DNA of 64,000 bases, taken from the NCBI RefSeq assembly GCF_003415655.1, contig NZ_QRHC01000006.1, positions 124,001-188,000 on the forward strand. The letters run 5' to 3'. A model generated the notes under the pieces. The model saw nothing but the letters and a program-made list of their open reading frames with translations, made no database searches and was not told the DNA's origin. Positions 63,286 to 64,000 of the stretch are shown piece after piece. Within the stretch, counting starts at the first letter, position 1; every line of letters begins with the position of its first letter. The stretch is from Vibrio maerlii. Its GTDB lineage: Bacteria > Pseudomonadota > Gammaproteobacteria > Enterobacterales > Vibrionaceae. The position numbers and the translations under genes are program-made.

Positions 63286-64000
63286 CTATTTGGTGGTATT
63301 GAGAATGACTTTCAAAGCGTGATTAAGGCGTTGCATCTCTGCTGAACTGCCTAATGTGTCAGGGTGATAGATTTTGCCAAGCTGTTTGTAACGACGTTTA
63401 ATATCAGTTTGATTGGGAATCTTACTCGGATCGAAGCCAAAGAGCGCACAGGCTAACTCTAGTTGAGAATTGTGTTTTGATGCTGGTTGTGGCGCTGGTT
63501 TGACCGGCTGTTTTGCTTCTTTCTGTAAACGTTGGATTTCGTTGAATAGCTTTTTGAGTTGTTTCTGTTGCTTACGAATGATCTCTTTTTGTTCAGTGGG
63601 TGATGGTGCTTCTTTACTTTGAGCTGGTGAATCTTGTTTAGTACTAGATGGAACATTTAAACGCTTATAGTAAATAAGAGCTCCGATAAGAGCGCATATC
63701 AGTAATACGAAGAGAGTGATTAAAAACCAACTATCGTCTTTTGGTAATTCATTTGGCTGTTGTGAGTTACTAATGTGATCGTCGAGAGCTATGTCTTCTT
63801 GAGCATCTAAAGCTTCCAATTGTCGGCGACGTAGTTGATCGAATTCTTGTTGTTCAATGCGTGCTAATGCTTCAGATTGATATTCACTGTCTAGAGAGGA
63901 GTAGAGCGACTTTGCCACAGATAAAGAGGACAGGTTTTGGTTACTCGTTTCCAGTAGTTGGGCAAGTTCTAAACTCGCTTGTTGACGCAGATGAGCTTGG
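63286..64000 (-). CDS. Membrane-anchored J-domain protein (partial)
   Basis: The reading frame is open to the window end, so the gene begins outside; a GTG at 63918 is not necessarily its start. The visible ~237 residues begin with a Gln/Leu/Ser/Glu-rich helical stretch. One membrane helix follows (WFLITLFVLLICALIGALIYY), then a Lys/Glu/Gln-rich coiled-coil stretch (KEIIRKQQKQLKKLFNEIQRLQ, split), a Pro-rich spacer and a C-terminal J domain of about 55 residues with the essential HPD motif (KIYHPDTLG). J domains stimulate Hsp70 ATPase. Which Hsp70 it serves is not known. Confidence 0.82.
   Translation of the reverse strand, partial: QAHLRQQASLELAQLLETSNQNLSSLSVAKSLYSSLDSEYQSEALARIEQQEFDQLRRRQLEALDAQEDIALDDHISNSQQPNELPKDDSWFLITLFVLLICALIGALIYYKRLNVPSSTKQDSPAQSKEAPSPTEQKEIIRKQQKQLKKLFNEIQRLQKEAKQPVKPAPQPASKHNSQLELACALFGFDPSKIPNQTDIKRRYKQLGKIYHPDTLGSSAEMQRLNHALKVILNTTK

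Noticed and set aside
1..64000. CRISPR arrays, tRNA or rRNA genes, insertion sequences and prophage genes
   Set aside because: No regularly spaced repeats, cloverleaf-like sequences, transposases or phage structural genes were seen.

Overview
The window is a stretch of chromosome from a member of the Vibrionaceae, most likely Vibrio. The reasons are the protein set (FabV enoyl reductase, the long form of PurC, a seven-gene Mrp antiporter, SulA, and DUF2913- and DUF2947-type proteins that I associate with vibrios) and gene neighbourhoods shared with gammaproteobacteria (ycjX-ycjF-tyrR; radD/rsuA/bcr). I see no rRNA, tRNA, CRISPR array, insertion sequence or prophage. Almost all of it reads as core genome, with small accessory features between genes.

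Layout. 1-4.3 kb: end of ycjX, then ycjF, tyrR, a RimJ-type acetyltransferase and a DUF2947 protein. 4.9-10.6 kb: mrpABCDEFG, a multi-subunit Na+/H+ antiporter. 10.8-17.7 kb: a LysE/RhtB exporter, then on the minus strand a DUF2760 membrane protein, two divergent Hsp70 proteins and a Tag-like glycosylase. 18.0-25.4 kb: an ERI-like exonuclease, a dicarboxylate/amino acid symporter, an XRE-cupin/azlC/azlD/GST unit, a DoxX-like protein, and a LysR regulator divergent from DUF2798 and AhpD-like genes. 25.6-29.4 kb: an RluA-type pseudouridine synthase with a long N-terminal extension, a TerB-like protein, a MITE-like element and a TauE/SafE permease. 29.5-35.5 kb: an OmpV-like barrel, HrpA helicase and a small outer membrane barrel. 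35.6-41.7 kb: homocysteine methyltransferase, an aldehyde dehydrogenase-TetR operon with its operator, and a PepSY-response regulator-histidine kinase operon. 41.8-48 kb: radD, rsuA, bcr, a DUF2913 gene and a YbjT-like reductase. 48.2-53.9 kb: an AttEFGH-like ABC transporter/lipocalin operon and nhaA. 53.9-55.8 kb: an OmpA lipoprotein and a TolC-family channel. 56.3-60.8 kb: psrA-fadE and fabV. 60.9-64 kb: purC, sulA, a small zinc-ribbon gene and a membrane-anchored J-domain protein that runs off the edge.

Themes. Sodium/proton homeostasis appears twice (Mrp, NhaA), as expected for a marine bacterium. Lipid metabolism is grouped (PsrA regulator, FadE, FabV). Several control sites are readable directly: a LexA box at sulA, a PurR box at purC, a PsrA palindrome at psrA-fadE, a perfect TetR operator before the aldehyde dehydrogenase, a 36-bp palindrome before the XRE-cupin gene, a CRP-like site before the symporter and a TyrR-like box before tyrR.

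The best candidate for a poorly described system is the DUF2760-Hsp70-Hsp70 cluster. It pairs a membrane-anchored protein carrying a Val/Glu/Lys repeat with two non-canonical Hsp70s, under a possible heat-shock promoter and with an internal terminator between the two chaperone genes. Other points worth a look are the structured 267-bp MITE-like element and the TolC-OmpA pair, which has lost, or never had next to it, the large secreted substrate such pairs usually serve.
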